Counted from the first letter of the stretch, positions 38,936 through 48,960 are shown. The stretch is 64,000 nt of DNA from Candidatus Alistipes stercoravium (GCA_019119615.1 DWWQ01000011.1:29801-93800), one strand, 5' to 3'. Notes: a model not told the origin generated them from the letters alone. Translations and numbers: made by a program.

Positions 38936-39489
38936 CCGACTATATCGTAGCGAGCGACGGCGAGCTGGCCGCCCGGGTGCTCGAGGGCGACGACCACGCC
39001 TTCGAATACCTGTTCAACCGCTACCGCGAGGCGATCTACCGGCTCTTCGTCCAGCGGCTGGGGCGCACGGACGATGCCGACGACCTGCTGCAGGAGACCT
39101 TCATCAAGGTCTATATCAACCTGCACCGCTACAATACCGCGTACACCTTCGGGCAGTGGGTCTATACCATCGCGCGCAATACGTTCGTCGATTACATCCG
39201 GCGCCGGCAGGACGGGCTGCCGATCGACGAGCACTTCGCAGCCCCGGCCTCGAGCGCCCCGACACCCGAGGAGCGTTTCATCAACCTCCAGCAGCGGACG
39301 CAGATCGAGCACTACCTCGAACGCCTCACGCCGCGCTACCGGCAGCTGATCCGCATGCGCTTTTTCGAGGAGTACTCCTACGAGGAGATCGCCGCGAAGC
39401 TCTCGCTGCCGCTGGGGACCGTGAAGACGCAGATCCACCGCGCCCGCGAACAGATGTGCCGCATGATCGCCGAGGGCGAGCAGCACTGA
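38926..39489 (+). CDS. RNA polymerase sigma-70 (ECF-type) factor
   Basis: HAFEYLFNRYREAIYRLFVQRLGRTDDADDLLQETFIKVYINL, YSYEEIAAKLSLPLGTVKTQIHRAREQM. Confidence 0.94.
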   Translation: MEIADYIVASDGELAARVLEGDDHAFEYLFNRYREAIYRLFVQRLGRTDDADDLLQETFIKVYINLHRYNTAYTFGQWVYTIARNTFVDYIRRRQDGLPIDEHFAAPASSAPTPEERFINLQQRTQIEHYLERLTPRYRQLIRMRFFEEYSYEEIAAKLSLPLGTVKTQIHRAREQMCRMIAEGEQH

Positions 39490-39659
39490 CCCCCGGAGGG
39501 GAGGGCCGCGGAAGAGGGTACGGAGGAGGCCGGCAGAACCGCCGGACCGCCGCAGAAGCACAACCCGCCCCAGAACCGCTGCAAAACCGCCGCCAAGAAC
39601 CACAGAACCGCCAAAAACCGCCGAACCACACCGAAAACCGCCATTTCCCGCATACGACC

Positions 39660-40286
39660 ATGGAAACGATCTTCGAAAAATACTTTCCGGAGCTCACCCC
39701 GGAGCAGTGCGCGCAGTTTGCGGCGCTCGAAGGGCTCTACGCCGCATGGAACGCCCGCATCAACGTCATCTCGCGCAAGGATTTCGACCAGCTCCGGGTG
39801 CGGCATGTGCTGCACTCGCTGGCCATTGCGAAGGTGTGCCGCTTCGACGCCGGGGCCCGGGTGCTCGACGTGGGGTGCGGCGGCGGCTTTCCGTCCATCC
39901 CGCTGGCGATCCTCTTCCCGGAGGCGCACTTCACGGCCGCGGACTCGATCCGCAAGAAGATCACCGTGGTCGAGGGGGTCTCGGCGAGCCTGGGGCTGCG
40001 GAACCTCACGCCGCAGTGCGTGCGGGTCGAAACGCTTCAGACGCGCTACGACTACGTCGTCTCGCGGGCCGTTACGGCGATGCCGGAGTTCGTCGGCTGG
40101 GTCTGGAAGCTGCTCGAACGGGGACAGCGGGGCTCGCTGCCCAACGGCATCCTCTACCTCAAGGGCGGGGACCTTGCCGAGGAGCTGGCCCGCACCCGCC
40201 TGAAGTGGACGCTCTACGATATCCAGGATTTCTTCACGGAGCCCTTCTTCGAGACGAAAAAGGTGGTCTACACCCCGAAACAATAG
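39660..40286 (+). CDS. rsmG: 16S rRNA (guanine(527)-N(7))-methyltransferase
   Basis: NVISRKDFDQLRVRHVLHSLAIAK, VLDVGCGGGFPSIPLAILFPEAHFTAADSIRKKI, SRAV. Confidence 0.95.
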   Translation: METIFEKYFPELTPEQCAQFAALEGLYAAWNARINVISRKDFDQLRVRHVLHSLAIAKVCRFDAGARVLDVGCGGGFPSIPLAILFPEAHFTAADSIRKKITVVEGVSASLGLRNLTPQCVRVETLQTRYDYVVSRAVTAMPEFVGWVWKLLERGQRGSLPNGILYLKGGDLAEELARTRLKWTLYDIQDFFTEPFFETKKVVYTPKQ

Positions 40287-40326
40287 CGTCGCCCCGGAGG
40301 CGACGCCCTCCGGTCCCGCCGGCATC

Positions 40327-40370
40327 AAAAAAACATCCGTCCACACACCTTTCGGCTGCGGACGGATGTT
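40327..40370 (-). terminator. terminator of the fimbrial operon
   Basis: On minus: AACATCCGTCC...GGACGGATGTTTTTTT (11-bp stem plus T-run). Confidence 0.85.
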
Positions 40371-40435
40371 CCATTTCAAAGAAAAGGGTATCGGGATGGG
40401 GAGCGGCCGTCGGGGGCGGCCGCCCGTCTGCAGGG

Positions 40436-42919
40436 TCAATCCACCGGATTCAGATCGACGCGGAAGGCACGGATGCGCAGCACCTCGGTCCGCAGCGCAT
40501 AGCCGCCGTTCCCGTATTCGTAGGCATATCGCGTCCAGTCGCCGTCGCCGCCGCCGCTCTGCGCATAACCGGTAGGATCGTTCAGATCGACCTTTGTGGC
40601 ACGGGCGCGCGTCTCGCTCTGTCCGTCCGTGCCGCCCTCCTCCTCACCGGCCGAGGAGCTCCAGTAGTATTCGGTCTGGAACTCGCCGAAGGTCGTATAG
40701 TACTGCGTCAGGGCATCCTCCATCTGGCGGATACCGGGCAGGAACCACTTGCTTTCGTTGGTAATCTCCTCGTAACCGAAGAGTCTGTAATAGTCATATT
40801 CCATATTGACCGTACCGTTCGCATTGCGCTTGTTGCGGTTGAAGCAGTACTCGAAGGCGGAGCGAGGCCGGCCGTTGAGCGTCATGATGCCCTGATTGGA
40901 GCGATAGATCACAAAACTCGTATAGGGATAACCGTCATTGAAAACCTGTCCGGGAGCCTCGTATGAACTGGTCGGGATCAAGCCAAAATGATCCGCATAG
41001 AGCTGCTCCACCTCGAAATTCTCGAGGCCCGAATTCAGTTCGGCCCAGGGCAGGCCGTCGTAGATCTGTTCGGTGGCATACTCGTCGAGCGGGTCGTAGT
41101 GGTCGAGGTACTCCTCGTACTGCTCCATGTAGAGCGTACCGCCGTCGCGCATCGCCACGGGCAGCAGATGGGCCTGCCCGAGAAGCAGCGTGCGGCGTTT
41201 CTTCTCCACGCCGTTCTCCTTGTAGATCATCGTAACGGTCGCCGAACGGTCCTGCAGCACCAGATTTTCGTCGATATAGAAGTAGACGCGGTCGCGCGAG
41301 TTCCGGACCGTCGTCCGGGTGTTGTTGTAGAGGGCGCCGCCCGCCTTGAGCAACCCCCGCGTGAAGAAGGCGCGCTTGCCGTTGCCCGCGGTCCACGGCG
41401 TGCCGACGGCCAGGTGGGTGCCGCCCTGGGCATAGGCCGTGAAACCGGACGCGGAGACCGTGCCGGCAGCCATGTCCGCCGCCGCGATCCGCTCCATGCG
41501 GACCCAGTCGGGAACGGTGGCCGGATCGGGCGTCTCACTTCCCTCGGGCACCTCGCCGAGGATTACCTCCATCGTCGGATTCACCGCCTCGGGCGCAAAG
41601 AGATAGACATCCATGGGCGTGATGCAGAAGTGGGCGTCGTGGTTGCGCTCGCGCAGTATGGCGATGTAGTACTCGTTGTCCTCCTCCTCGACATTCACGC
41701 GCGCATCGAGCGTATATTCGCCCGTCTCCGAATCCTGCGCCGTCAGGCCCTTGATCGTGATGTCGTTCTTGTACTGGTGGTTGCGCTTGATGCTGAAGTC
41801 GTTCGTATGGTTGGCCCCCAGATAGAGCGTGTAGCTCACTTCGTAGATCGCGCTGTTGTAGGTGGCGTAGAATCCGTGGAGCACGACGGCCGTCGCATCG
41901 GCATTGGCCAGATAGGGCTTGTAGCGCTGTTTCTGGGCATCGGTAATCCCCTCGGGATAGAGTGCCTTTTCGCGTTCGGCATCGGTCAGCGTCGCGGGAT
42001 CGACCGTCGGATTGGCCCACTCCTCGCCCGGATCGATCTTCCACTCGGGCTGCTGGATGTTCTCGTACATGTAGAACGTGAAGGTGATCTGCCCGTTGCG
42101 ATTGTAGATGGTGCGCTGGAGCGACGCCCCGGCCTCCTTGGTCCAGGCATCGTCCCAACCGGTCTGGGAGCCCGCCGCCGGAGCCGTGAAGGGAACCCGC
42201 GTCGGGAGGTTGCGGACCGTCCAGTCCATCAGGTAGAAGGCCGGGAAATTCTCCTCCTGCACCTCGCTGTCGATCTGAAGGCTGACATCGACGCGCGCCA
42301 TAAGCGCCGTCAGCTCGACATAGCGGTCGCCTTCGGGCGTGCCGCCCGTCAGGTCGATCGTCTTGAATCCCACCATCGGCATGCCGCCCTCGGGCAGTCC
42401 GAGCGCCACCTCGCCGGCATCGGGGATGTAGTTGAAATTCTCCAGGTCGCCGCGGTTGCGGATCCCGTCGGGACGTCCGTCGCCGTCGTCGTCGCGGCCG
42501 AAAATCGCGGCATCGACGTTGGCCACGGCGTAGACCGTGGCGCTCTTCGCCAGGTCGGGATTGTCGAAGAGCTCCCGGTCGATCTTCAGCAGCGTAACGC
42601 CTTCGCCCGGGGCGTAGTAACCGCCCTTCTGCGCAGCATCGGGATAACCCGTCAGGTAACCGCCCTCGAGGTAGTTGCCGTCGGCGTCGAAGAAGAAGAT
42701 ATGGAGGTTGTTGATGCGTTTCTCATCCTCGTCCTTGATGTCGCTCGCACGCGTCGTAACCCGGTGGAACGACATCGGGTCGCTGACGAAGGCAAGCGTC
42801 GTCATCGGGTCGTCCGTCTTCCCGGAGGGCCCGAGCAGCTCCTCCTGCCGGCAGGAGGAGAGTCCGGCGAGTCCCAGCAACACGGCACCCGCAAGCAGCC
42901 GGTATTTCATGCGTATCAT
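40436..42919 (-). CDS. DUF4906-type / fimbrial tip or anchor-like lipoprotein
   Basis: Lipobox LAGLSSCRQ; IKDEDEKRINNLHIFFFDADGNYL; last gene of fimbrillin operon. Confidence 0.75.
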   Translation of the reverse strand: MIRMKYRLLAGAVLLGLAGLSSCRQEELLGPSGKTDDPMTTLAFVSDPMSFHRVTTRASDIKDEDEKRINNLHIFFFDADGNYLEGGYLTGYPDAAQKGGYYAPGEGVTLLKIDRELFDNPDLAKSATVYAVANVDAAIFGRDDDGDGRPDGIRNRGDLENFNYIPDAGEVALGLPEGGMPMVGFKTIDLTGGTPEGDRYVELTALMARVDVSLQIDSEVQEENFPAFYLMDWTVRNLPTRVPFTAPAAGSQTGWDDAWTKEAGASLQRTIYNRNGQITFTFYMYENIQQPEWKIDPGEEWANPTVDPATLTDAEREKALYPEGITDAQKQRYKPYLANADATAVVLHGFYATYNSAIYEVSYTLYLGANHTNDFSIKRNHQYKNDITIKGLTAQDSETGEYTLDARVNVEEEDNEYYIAILRERNHDAHFCITPMDVYLFAPEAVNPTMEVILGEVPEGSETPDPATVPDWVRMERIAAADMAAGTVSASGFTAYAQGGTHLAVGTPWTAGNGKRAFFTRGLLKAGGALYNNTRTTVRNSRDRVYFYIDENLVLQDRSATVTMIYKENGVEKKRRTLLLGQAHLLPVAMRDGGTLYMEQYEEYLDHYDPLDEYATEQIYDGLPWAELNSGLENFEVEQLYADHFGLIPTSSYEAPGQVFNDGYPYTSFVIYRSNQGIMTLNGRPRSAFEYCFNRNKRNANGTVNMEYDYYRLFGYEEITNESKWFLPGIRQMEDALTQYYTTFGEFQTEYYWSSSAGEEEGGTDGQSETRARATKVDLNDPTGYAQSGGGDGDWTRYAYEYGNGGYALRTEVLRIRAFRVDLNPVD

Positions 42920-42931
42920 AGTCTCTTCGCT

Positions 42932-44137
42932 TTATTCGAATACCACATCGTCGTTATCCTCGCGGCCGTCGTCCGCCTCGCCGTCCTCCCACTGTTCGCC
43001 GTTGTCCACCATGAACTGCAGGACAAACGTGTCGCCCACGAAGTTGAGCTGCGCGGTATACTTCACGCCGGGGCGCGGCGTGAAGGTGCCGGGACGGGGG
43101 ATCGACTGCTGCTTCCGCTCGCCGCCGAACGTATAGTCGATATTGACCGTTACGTTCTCGCCGAAGCTGCTGCCCGTGCCGGAGATCAGCAGCAGGTGTT
43201 CGCCGCCGACGACCCCGGAGGAGGTTGCGGTCTCGCCCTCGGCCGGAGCCGGCAGCGCGAGATCCGATTCGAGCAGCGGGTAGTAGCCCGCATAGCGGTT
43301 CGCGGAGAACGAGAAGGCGACGCTGTTGCCCCGCAGGTCGATCGTTACATCCTTGTAGAAGCTGCCGCTCACTGACACCGAGTGCACCGTGAGGTCCCTC
43401 TCGCTGAGGTTGTTCACCTGAAACCCGAGTCCGGTGAGCACATGGCTGAAGGTAAAGCGCAGGTTGCCGTCCGCACGCGTACGGTCGTAGAGCACGGCGA
43501 GCATGGCGTCGGGCGTCGCCGTATGGTCGAGCCGGTCGGAGGAGATGTCCGCACCCGTCTGGGGCATGGTGAAGGTCATCACGGGCGCGCCGGCCGTGGT
43601 CTGCTCGGCCGGTTCGGAGATCGTGAAGAAGTTTTCGCCGTAGGGATACCAGGCGATGAAGGAGTAGCGGTAGTCGTCCGCACCGACGACCTCCCCGTTT
43701 GCGTTGTTGTCCGTGTCATACCCGTCGCGGTACCAGTATTTGGGGTTGTTGGCCCCGCCGCCGGTCCGGTCGTAGGTGCAGCCGCCGGTCCCGACGACCA
43801 CCCGCTGCTTGTAGAACACCTCGGGCGAGGAGTGCGCCTTTTTCAACGTCCACGGGTTGCCGCCGGAGGTATAATCCATGTGGATTTTCGTCGGGTCGGA
43901 ACTTACCGTATAGGGCACGCAGTAGCCGAGGACTCCGAATTCGTCGCCTGCGGAGAGAGCATTCCTGAACGTGCTGCGCGTCTCGACGGAAAGCGTCGGC
44001 ACGCCGAAAAGGATGCGCTGCGAGGCATCCGCCGCCGGATTCACGCCCTCCTCCTTTTCACAGGACAACGCCGCAAGACCTATTGCCAGAAGGGCTGCCC
44101 ACCCTGTCAATCGTTTCGTATTCATGGCTTTACTCAT
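42932..44137 (-). CDS. fimbrillin family lipoprotein
   Basis: Lipobox AALSCEKEE; RSTFRNALSAGDEFGVLGY, FSHVLTGLGFQV. Confidence 0.82.
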   Translation of the reverse strand: MSKAMNTKRLTGWAALLAIGLAALSCEKEEGVNPAADASQRILFGVPTLSVETRSTFRNALSAGDEFGVLGYCVPYTVSSDPTKIHMDYTSGGNPWTLKKAHSSPEVFYKQRVVVGTGGCTYDRTGGGANNPKYWYRDGYDTDNNANGEVVGADDYRYSFIAWYPYGENFFTISEPAEQTTAGAPVMTFTMPQTGADISSDRLDHTATPDAMLAVLYDRTRADGNLRFTFSHVLTGLGFQVNNLSERDLTVHSVSVSGSFYKDVTIDLRGNSVAFSFSANRYAGYYPLLESDLALPAPAEGETATSSGVVGGEHLLLISGTGSSFGENVTVNIDYTFGGERKQQSIPRPGTFTPRPGVKYTAQLNFVGDTFVLQFMVDNGEQWEDGEADDGREDNDDVVFE

Positions 44138-44147
44138 TTTTCCGCGA

Positions 44148-45140
44148 TCAATCCACGATGATGATGCCGCCGACGGCCTCGCTCCACGGATTCACCGCCG
44201 GGGTATCGAACAGGATCCTGTCCTCGTCCGAAATGCTGAACGAATAGCGGTACTGCTGCCCGGCCTCCCAGATCGTTACGGGGAGTGCCGTCAGCTGTAC
44301 GGCCGTGGTTTTCCGGTTGGTGCCTGCGCTGTCGGTCGAATATTCCACCTCGACAAAGGCCTCCTGCGTAAGCTGTCCGGGAAGGGGCAGCGCATCGAGC
44401 AGAAGCAGCCCTTCGCCCGTAACCTCCACGCCCGCGGCGTCGGAGAATAGGGCCAAAGGTGCCGCGGAGGTCGTCATGTTGGAGCCGGTCCAGGCGTTCC
44501 GGACGGCACCGGAGGCAGTCAGGTCGGCCGCAGCCACGGAGAGCGTGCCCGTTCGGGGCACTCCGTAGAGCTTGACCGAATAGATGCGGGGCGTGAAGCC
44601 CACGATGCCGAGGGAGGTTCCGTTGATCCTGCCGACCACCTGCACCCGGGAGAGCAGATGAGTGAAGGCGAACTGCACGACGGCCGGCGAGCTTCCGTTC
44701 ATGCCCGTGGCGGCTGCCGCCATGAGATCCACCTGCTGCGCGGCGTCGAACTCCCCGACCGAGAGCCGGCCGTCGGAGGTGTATCCGGCCGCCGTGGCGG
44801 GAAGGGCGTCCACCGCGGGATACAGGGCATAGAAGGCGTATGTTTTCCCGGATTTCCAGTATTTCAGTTCGTCGTAGCTCCACGTTGCGCCGTCCTGTGT
44901 CGAGACTTTCGTGGCGTCGAACACCTGCGAGGAGGCATCTTCGGGCGTGTACCAGCCCCACACGGCAAAGGCGTCGCCCGCCGCAAAGTCCTCGACGGCG
45001 GCACGCGACGCCGTCGGGGCGAAGCCGATGGCGGCGCCCCGCGGCGGAGCCGCTTCGTCGATCGTCCGCGAACACCCCGCCGCAAGCAGGAGCGACACGA
45101 AGCCCGCGCAGGCGCAAATGAGTCTGTTGTTCCGTTTCAT
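44148..45140 (-). CDS. fimbrillin family lipoprotein
   Basis: LLLAAGCSRT; ASRAAVEDFAAGDAFAVWGWYT, FTHLLSRVQV. Confidence 0.85.
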   Translation of the reverse strand: MKRNNRLICACAGFVSLLLAAGCSRTIDEAAPPRGAAIGFAPTASRAAVEDFAAGDAFAVWGWYTPEDASSQVFDATKVSTQDGATWSYDELKYWKSGKTYAFYALYPAVDALPATAAGYTSDGRLSVGEFDAAQQVDLMAAAATGMNGSSPAVVQFAFTHLLSRVQVVGRINGTSLGIVGFTPRIYSVKLYGVPRTGTLSVAAADLTASGAVRNAWTGSNMTTSAAPLALFSDAAGVEVTGEGLLLLDALPLPGQLTQEAFVEVEYSTDSAGTNRKTTAVQLTALPVTIWEAGQQYRYSFSISDEDRILFDTPAVNPWSEAVGGIIIVD

Positions 45141-45229
45141 GACACCGGTCATTGGTTGGTTTGGGGCCGGGAGGGGAGATCCAACCCCTCGCGGCCAAAG
45201 GTTCCGGGTCCCATGCCCGGAAAATGTTG

Positions 45230-46207
45230 TTACTGCAACGGCAGCGTCTCGTCGGTAGCCGGGGTCCACGGCGTAACCGTCGGATCGCCGAACTGGATGT
45301 AGTCCAGCTGCACGCTCTCGGGCGTGATCGTAGCCACATAGTTGTACTTGTAGCCCGGATCCCACTCCGTAACCGTTCCCCTCGGAACCGTCGTGGTGAA
45401 GGGCTGGTTGTTCACCAGCACACCGGCCGAGGAGGTTACCGTAACGTTGAAGGATACCTCGATCGAGGGCACCGTCTGCGGAATGGCGAAGAAGTTGTCG
45501 TAGGAGCTGCCTTCGGCCTCGGTGATCGGGGCGATCGTCAGCTGGTAGTTCTGCGGGCTGGAGGCTGCGCCCCAGCTGCCGCCGAGGTTGCCCGAGCCGG
45601 TTACCGTATTGTCGGGCGTGAAGGTGGCCGTCGAGGGAACGCCGTTTACCGCAACGTTCGAAATCGTCAGCTCGGTATCGGCATCGAAGCTGCTCTTGAA
45701 GGTGAAACCGACGATCGAGAGCAGGTGGTTGAAGGTGAATACCACCTGCTGGTTGTTGCCGTAGGTCTGGCCGGTTGCCTGCTGGGTGGCGTAGATCAGG
45801 TCATACTGGTTGGCCGACACATCGTAATTCGCCCAGGAGAGATAACCCCCGGCGTTCACCGCGGGAGCCGTAACGTTGCTCGGAGCGTAGCCGGCGAATA
45901 CATAGGCGGCACCTTCGATCCACGGACGCAGGCCGCCCGTATAGGTCCAGGTTCCGGTTGCCTTCGAAACCTCCACGTTGTCGAACACCTGCACGGCTGC
46001 GGCCGCATCCTTGGTATACTGTCCGTACACCTGGAAGGAGGTGATCGAGTTGTCCAACTCCGTTACGGCACGGGAATCGGTCGGATTGCCGATATAGGCA
46101 CCGTTGAAACCGATGGCATCCACCGACTGCTCATTCACCGTCTCCGTCTTGCTGCAGGCTGCCAGAGCCAGCGCGGCCCCGACAAGCAAAAAAGTAATTT
46201 TTTTCAT
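45230..46207 (-). CDS. fimbrillin family lipoprotein (possible major subunit)
   Basis: LALAACSKTETV; DSRAVTELDNSITSFQVYGQYT, FTFNHLLSIVGFTFKS. Confidence 0.87.
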   Translation of the reverse strand: MKKITFLLVGAALALAACSKTETVNEQSVDAIGFNGAYIGNPTDSRAVTELDNSITSFQVYGQYTKDAAAAVQVFDNVEVSKATGTWTYTGGLRPWIEGAAYVFAGYAPSNVTAPAVNAGGYLSWANYDVSANQYDLIYATQQATGQTYGNNQQVVFTFNHLLSIVGFTFKSSFDADTELTISNVAVNGVPSTATFTPDNTVTGSGNLGGSWGAASSPQNYQLTIAPITEAEGSSYDNFFAIPQTVPSIEVSFNVTVTSSAGVLVNNQPFTTTVPRGTVTEWDPGYKYNYVATITPESVQLDYIQFGDPTVTPWTPATDETLPLQ

Positions 46208-46263
46208 TGCTTAAGTTGTTTTTAGGGGTTATGAAATGTGATTTGTCAAGATATTTCCAGTTA

Positions 46264-47277
46264 TCAGTTGAGCGGCATTTCGATATCCTCGTACTCGCCC
46301 CATCCGTCCACGACCACGTCGAAGCCCGATTCGACCGCCGCCTCCTCGCGCGAGACCGTGAGGCCCGAGACGGTGATGACGCCGCCGCGGGGCTGCTGGG
46401 CCATCTGGTCCGTAACGTCGAAGTCGAAATTCTTGAGATTGCCGTTGGTGAGCATCACCTCGAGGTTCACGCCGTGGGTGTTGTCCGCGCGCGTGGTGCG
46501 CGTGTCGGGCGAGAATCCCGGCACTCCGAACGAGGTTACGAGAGCTTCGACGCCGTAGTCGGTGATTTCGCAGTCGTAGAGCACCGTCGCGGCCTCGTCG
46601 CCCGTACTGCCGTCCTGCAGGTAGACCGATCCGGCCATGCCGGCCAGGGCTCCGCGGGCCTGGGCCACATGTTCAAGGCCCTCGTCGAATTCATAACGGA
46701 TCAGATAGGTGTAGACCAGCGGCCGGAAGAGAACGGGCAGCGCCACGGGTCCGAGCGTCCGCACGGCATCGAACTGCTCGACACGCGCCCAGTAGAGCAC
46801 GTCGGGCGCATTGACCGTCCGTTCGTTGCCGTGCAGTTCGGTATAGGTCGCGCGGGTCCGCGTACGGGTCGTCGCGGTTGCCGAAGCCCACGAATCGAGG
46901 TTTCCGAAGACGATATAGGAGGTGTCGTCGTTGTAGAAAAGCAGCGACTTGCGCCCCTCGGACATCGGCAGCAGGCCGCCCTCGTCCGGGAGGTGGTACT
47001 CCGTGCGGGAGCCGTCCTCGTTGAAGACGAAGGCCGCGATGCCGGTGGCCTGTTCGGGATGGAGCTCCTCGTACTCGCGGCTGAAGCGCTCCGCGTTCCA
47101 GTTTTCGGACCACGCCATGCCGTGGTCATACTCCCACACGCACTCCCAGGCGGGCTGCAGAGAGACCTGCACGCGGGGTGCATGCCGGTCGTGGTCGTAG
47201 CAGAGATCCTTGCGGCAGCCGCCCGACAGCAGCACGCCGCACAGCAGCAGGGTGCCTCGCATCATGATCCGTTTCAT
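46264..47277 (-). CDS. DUF5119-type lipoprotein of fimbrial operon
   Basis: LLSGGCRKDLCYDHDRHAPRVQVSLQPAWECVWE (CRKDLCYDHDHH-type motif). Confidence 0.85.
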   Translation of the reverse strand: MKRIMMRGTLLLCGVLLSGGCRKDLCYDHDRHAPRVQVSLQPAWECVWEYDHGMAWSENWNAERFSREYEELHPEQATGIAAFVFNEDGSRTEYHLPDEGGLLPMSEGRKSLLFYNDDTSYIVFGNLDSWASATATTRTRTRATYTELHGNERTVNAPDVLYWARVEQFDAVRTLGPVALPVLFRPLVYTYLIRYEFDEGLEHVAQARGALAGMAGSVYLQDGSTGDEAATVLYDCEITDYGVEALVTSFGVPGFSPDTRTTRADNTHGVNLEVMLTNGNLKNFDFDVTDQMAQQPRGGVITVSGLTVSREEAAVESGFDVVVDGWGEYEDIEMPLN

Positions 47278-48611
47278 TTGCGGCCTCCTTTCCTGTTGAT
47301 GTCCCAAAGTCGGTAGACAAGGGCGAATTTCACCTTTACGGGGCCGAGCCAGTTCGTGCGGCTCGTCTGCTGGTAGACGTAGTGCCCGTCCAGCGGGAGG
47401 TACTCCTCGTAGCGCGTGCGGAGGAATCCCACGCCGAGCCCCGCCTCGAACGACCACGAACGGCCGATCGGGAACATGTATCCGTAGCTGATGCCGGCGG
47501 TCCAGAACTCGCCCTTGTAGCCCCGCGCGCCGTTTTCGAGGTCATACCAGCTGCCGCCGGCAAACAGGCCGACATAGTGCCCGTGCCAGGGTTGTTTCGT
47601 ATGGAACCAGTAACGGCCCTCGGCGAGGATCGTGGAGATCTGGTAGTATTTGTGGGCACTGTCGCGCTTCCACCACGCCACATCGCCCTCGACGGCCACC
47701 GACCAGCGGTCGTCGATGCGGCACTCCACCTCGAGCGAGGGCATGAGGATGGCGTCGTAGAGCAGGTTGGTCTTGACGGCCAGGCGGTGCAGGGGCTCCT
47801 GCGGGGCATCTTCCGCAGCCGAAACCGCCATTCCGGCGTCGGAAACGGCGACAGCCGCGGCAGCGGGCATGCCGGCATCGGACGCCGCACTTTCCGCGAC
47901 AGCCTCGACAAGAGCGCCTGAATCAGTTGCTTCAGGTCCGGAATGAAGGGGGGGGGATTTTGGCGTCTCCGACCCGGCAAGCGGAGCGCGCTCTCCGGAA
48001 GCGGCCGTTGCGGCCTCGCCGCTCACGACAACCGCCACGTTGCGCAGTGCGGGGAACATCTTCTCCGCCATATATTTATAAGGGATGCCGCCCCGAAGAT
48101 CCATCAGTTGTTTCTTGCGGCCGTCGATCACCCGGTCCCGGGCATCGCAGATCCACTCGGGCGTATTCTGGAGGATATGGAGCACCTCGGCCCGCGCCGG
48201 GCAGGCCGTATCGGCAATAACCAGCTCCTCCAGGCCCTGCCAGTCGATACCGCAGGCCGTTACGGTGATCCGCTCCCGGGGGATCGACGTATGTTCGCAC
48301 AGCCATCCGCAGAGGACGGCGGCCCGCTCCTCGGCCAGCCGTTCGCTGGTTGCCGTAGAGCCGTCGGGGCAGGCGCTGCCCCGCAGCAGAATCCGCAGTT
48401 CGGGCATCTCGGGGAATTCGTCCGAGCCCGGGAATCTTTCGGACCAGGATTCGAGGATCCGGCCGTTGTCGCCGATCGAAGAATCGATCACGGAGCTGCC
48501 CTGCCGGAAATAGATGTGGTCCGAATCGGCTTGCGTTTGCGCTTCCGCACCCGGGAGAAATCCCAGGGTGCACACCAAGGCGCTCACCCTTATCTTGTTC
48601 AGTAACCGCAT
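47274..48611 (-). CDS. DUF3575-type outer membrane protein with OmpA-like N-terminal region
   Basis: IYFRQGSSVID, RGSACPDGSTATSERLAEERAAVL, KTNLLYDAILMPSLEVECRIDDRWSVAVEGDVAWW. Confidence 0.87.
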   Translation of the reverse strand: MRLLNKIRVSALVCTLGFLPGAEAQTQADSDHIYFRQGSSVIDSSIGDNGRILESWSERFPGSDEFPEMPELRILLRGSACPDGSTATSERLAEERAAVLCGWLCEHTSIPRERITVTACGIDWQGLEELVIADTACPARAEVLHILQNTPEWICDARDRVIDGRKKQLMDLRGGIPYKYMAEKMFPALRNVAVVVSGEAATAASGERAPLAGSETPKSPPLHSGPEATDSGALVEAVAESAASDAGMPAAAAVAVSDAGMAVSAAEDAPQEPLHRLAVKTNLLYDAILMPSLEVECRIDDRWSVAVEGDVAWWKRDSAHKYYQISTILAEGRYWFHTKQPWHGHYVGLFAGGSWYDLENGARGYKGEFWTAGISYGYMFPIGRSWSFEAGLGVGFLRTRYEEYLPLDGHYVYQQTSRTNWLGPVKVKFALVYRLWDINRKGGRK

Positions 48612-48960
48612 TTTATTGTTTTCTCGTGAATCCTCATCGGATTCGGGTTATTTAAACGAGGCCTCCTTTCTGTCGCACTTTGGCCGTTTAATACAAAGAT
48701 ATAGATTTTTTCGCAAGAACAAGCAAAATATTTGTTTATTCGTTGGATTTTTCCGGCCACGATTTTAAAGCTGCAATAATCGGGAAGTCCGATTTTACAA
48801 TAGATGTAACTTATTGTATTATATTAAATTTGTTTTAATTTTACCAATTGGAAGATTCGTATTATATTGTTGAAAAAATGCCACAAATAAACCGATAATT
48901 CTTTTTTGGGGGGAAATTTTTCCCAAAAACAGAACAAAACAAAACGGGGACGAAAAGTTT
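48612..48960 (-). promoter_or_regulatory. AT-rich upstream regulatory region of fimbrial operon
   Basis: Minus-strand TATCTTTG (CAAAGATA at 48694-48701), TACAATA-N9-TATTGTA (48796-48818), CCAATTGG, strongly AT-rich. Confidence 0.65.
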
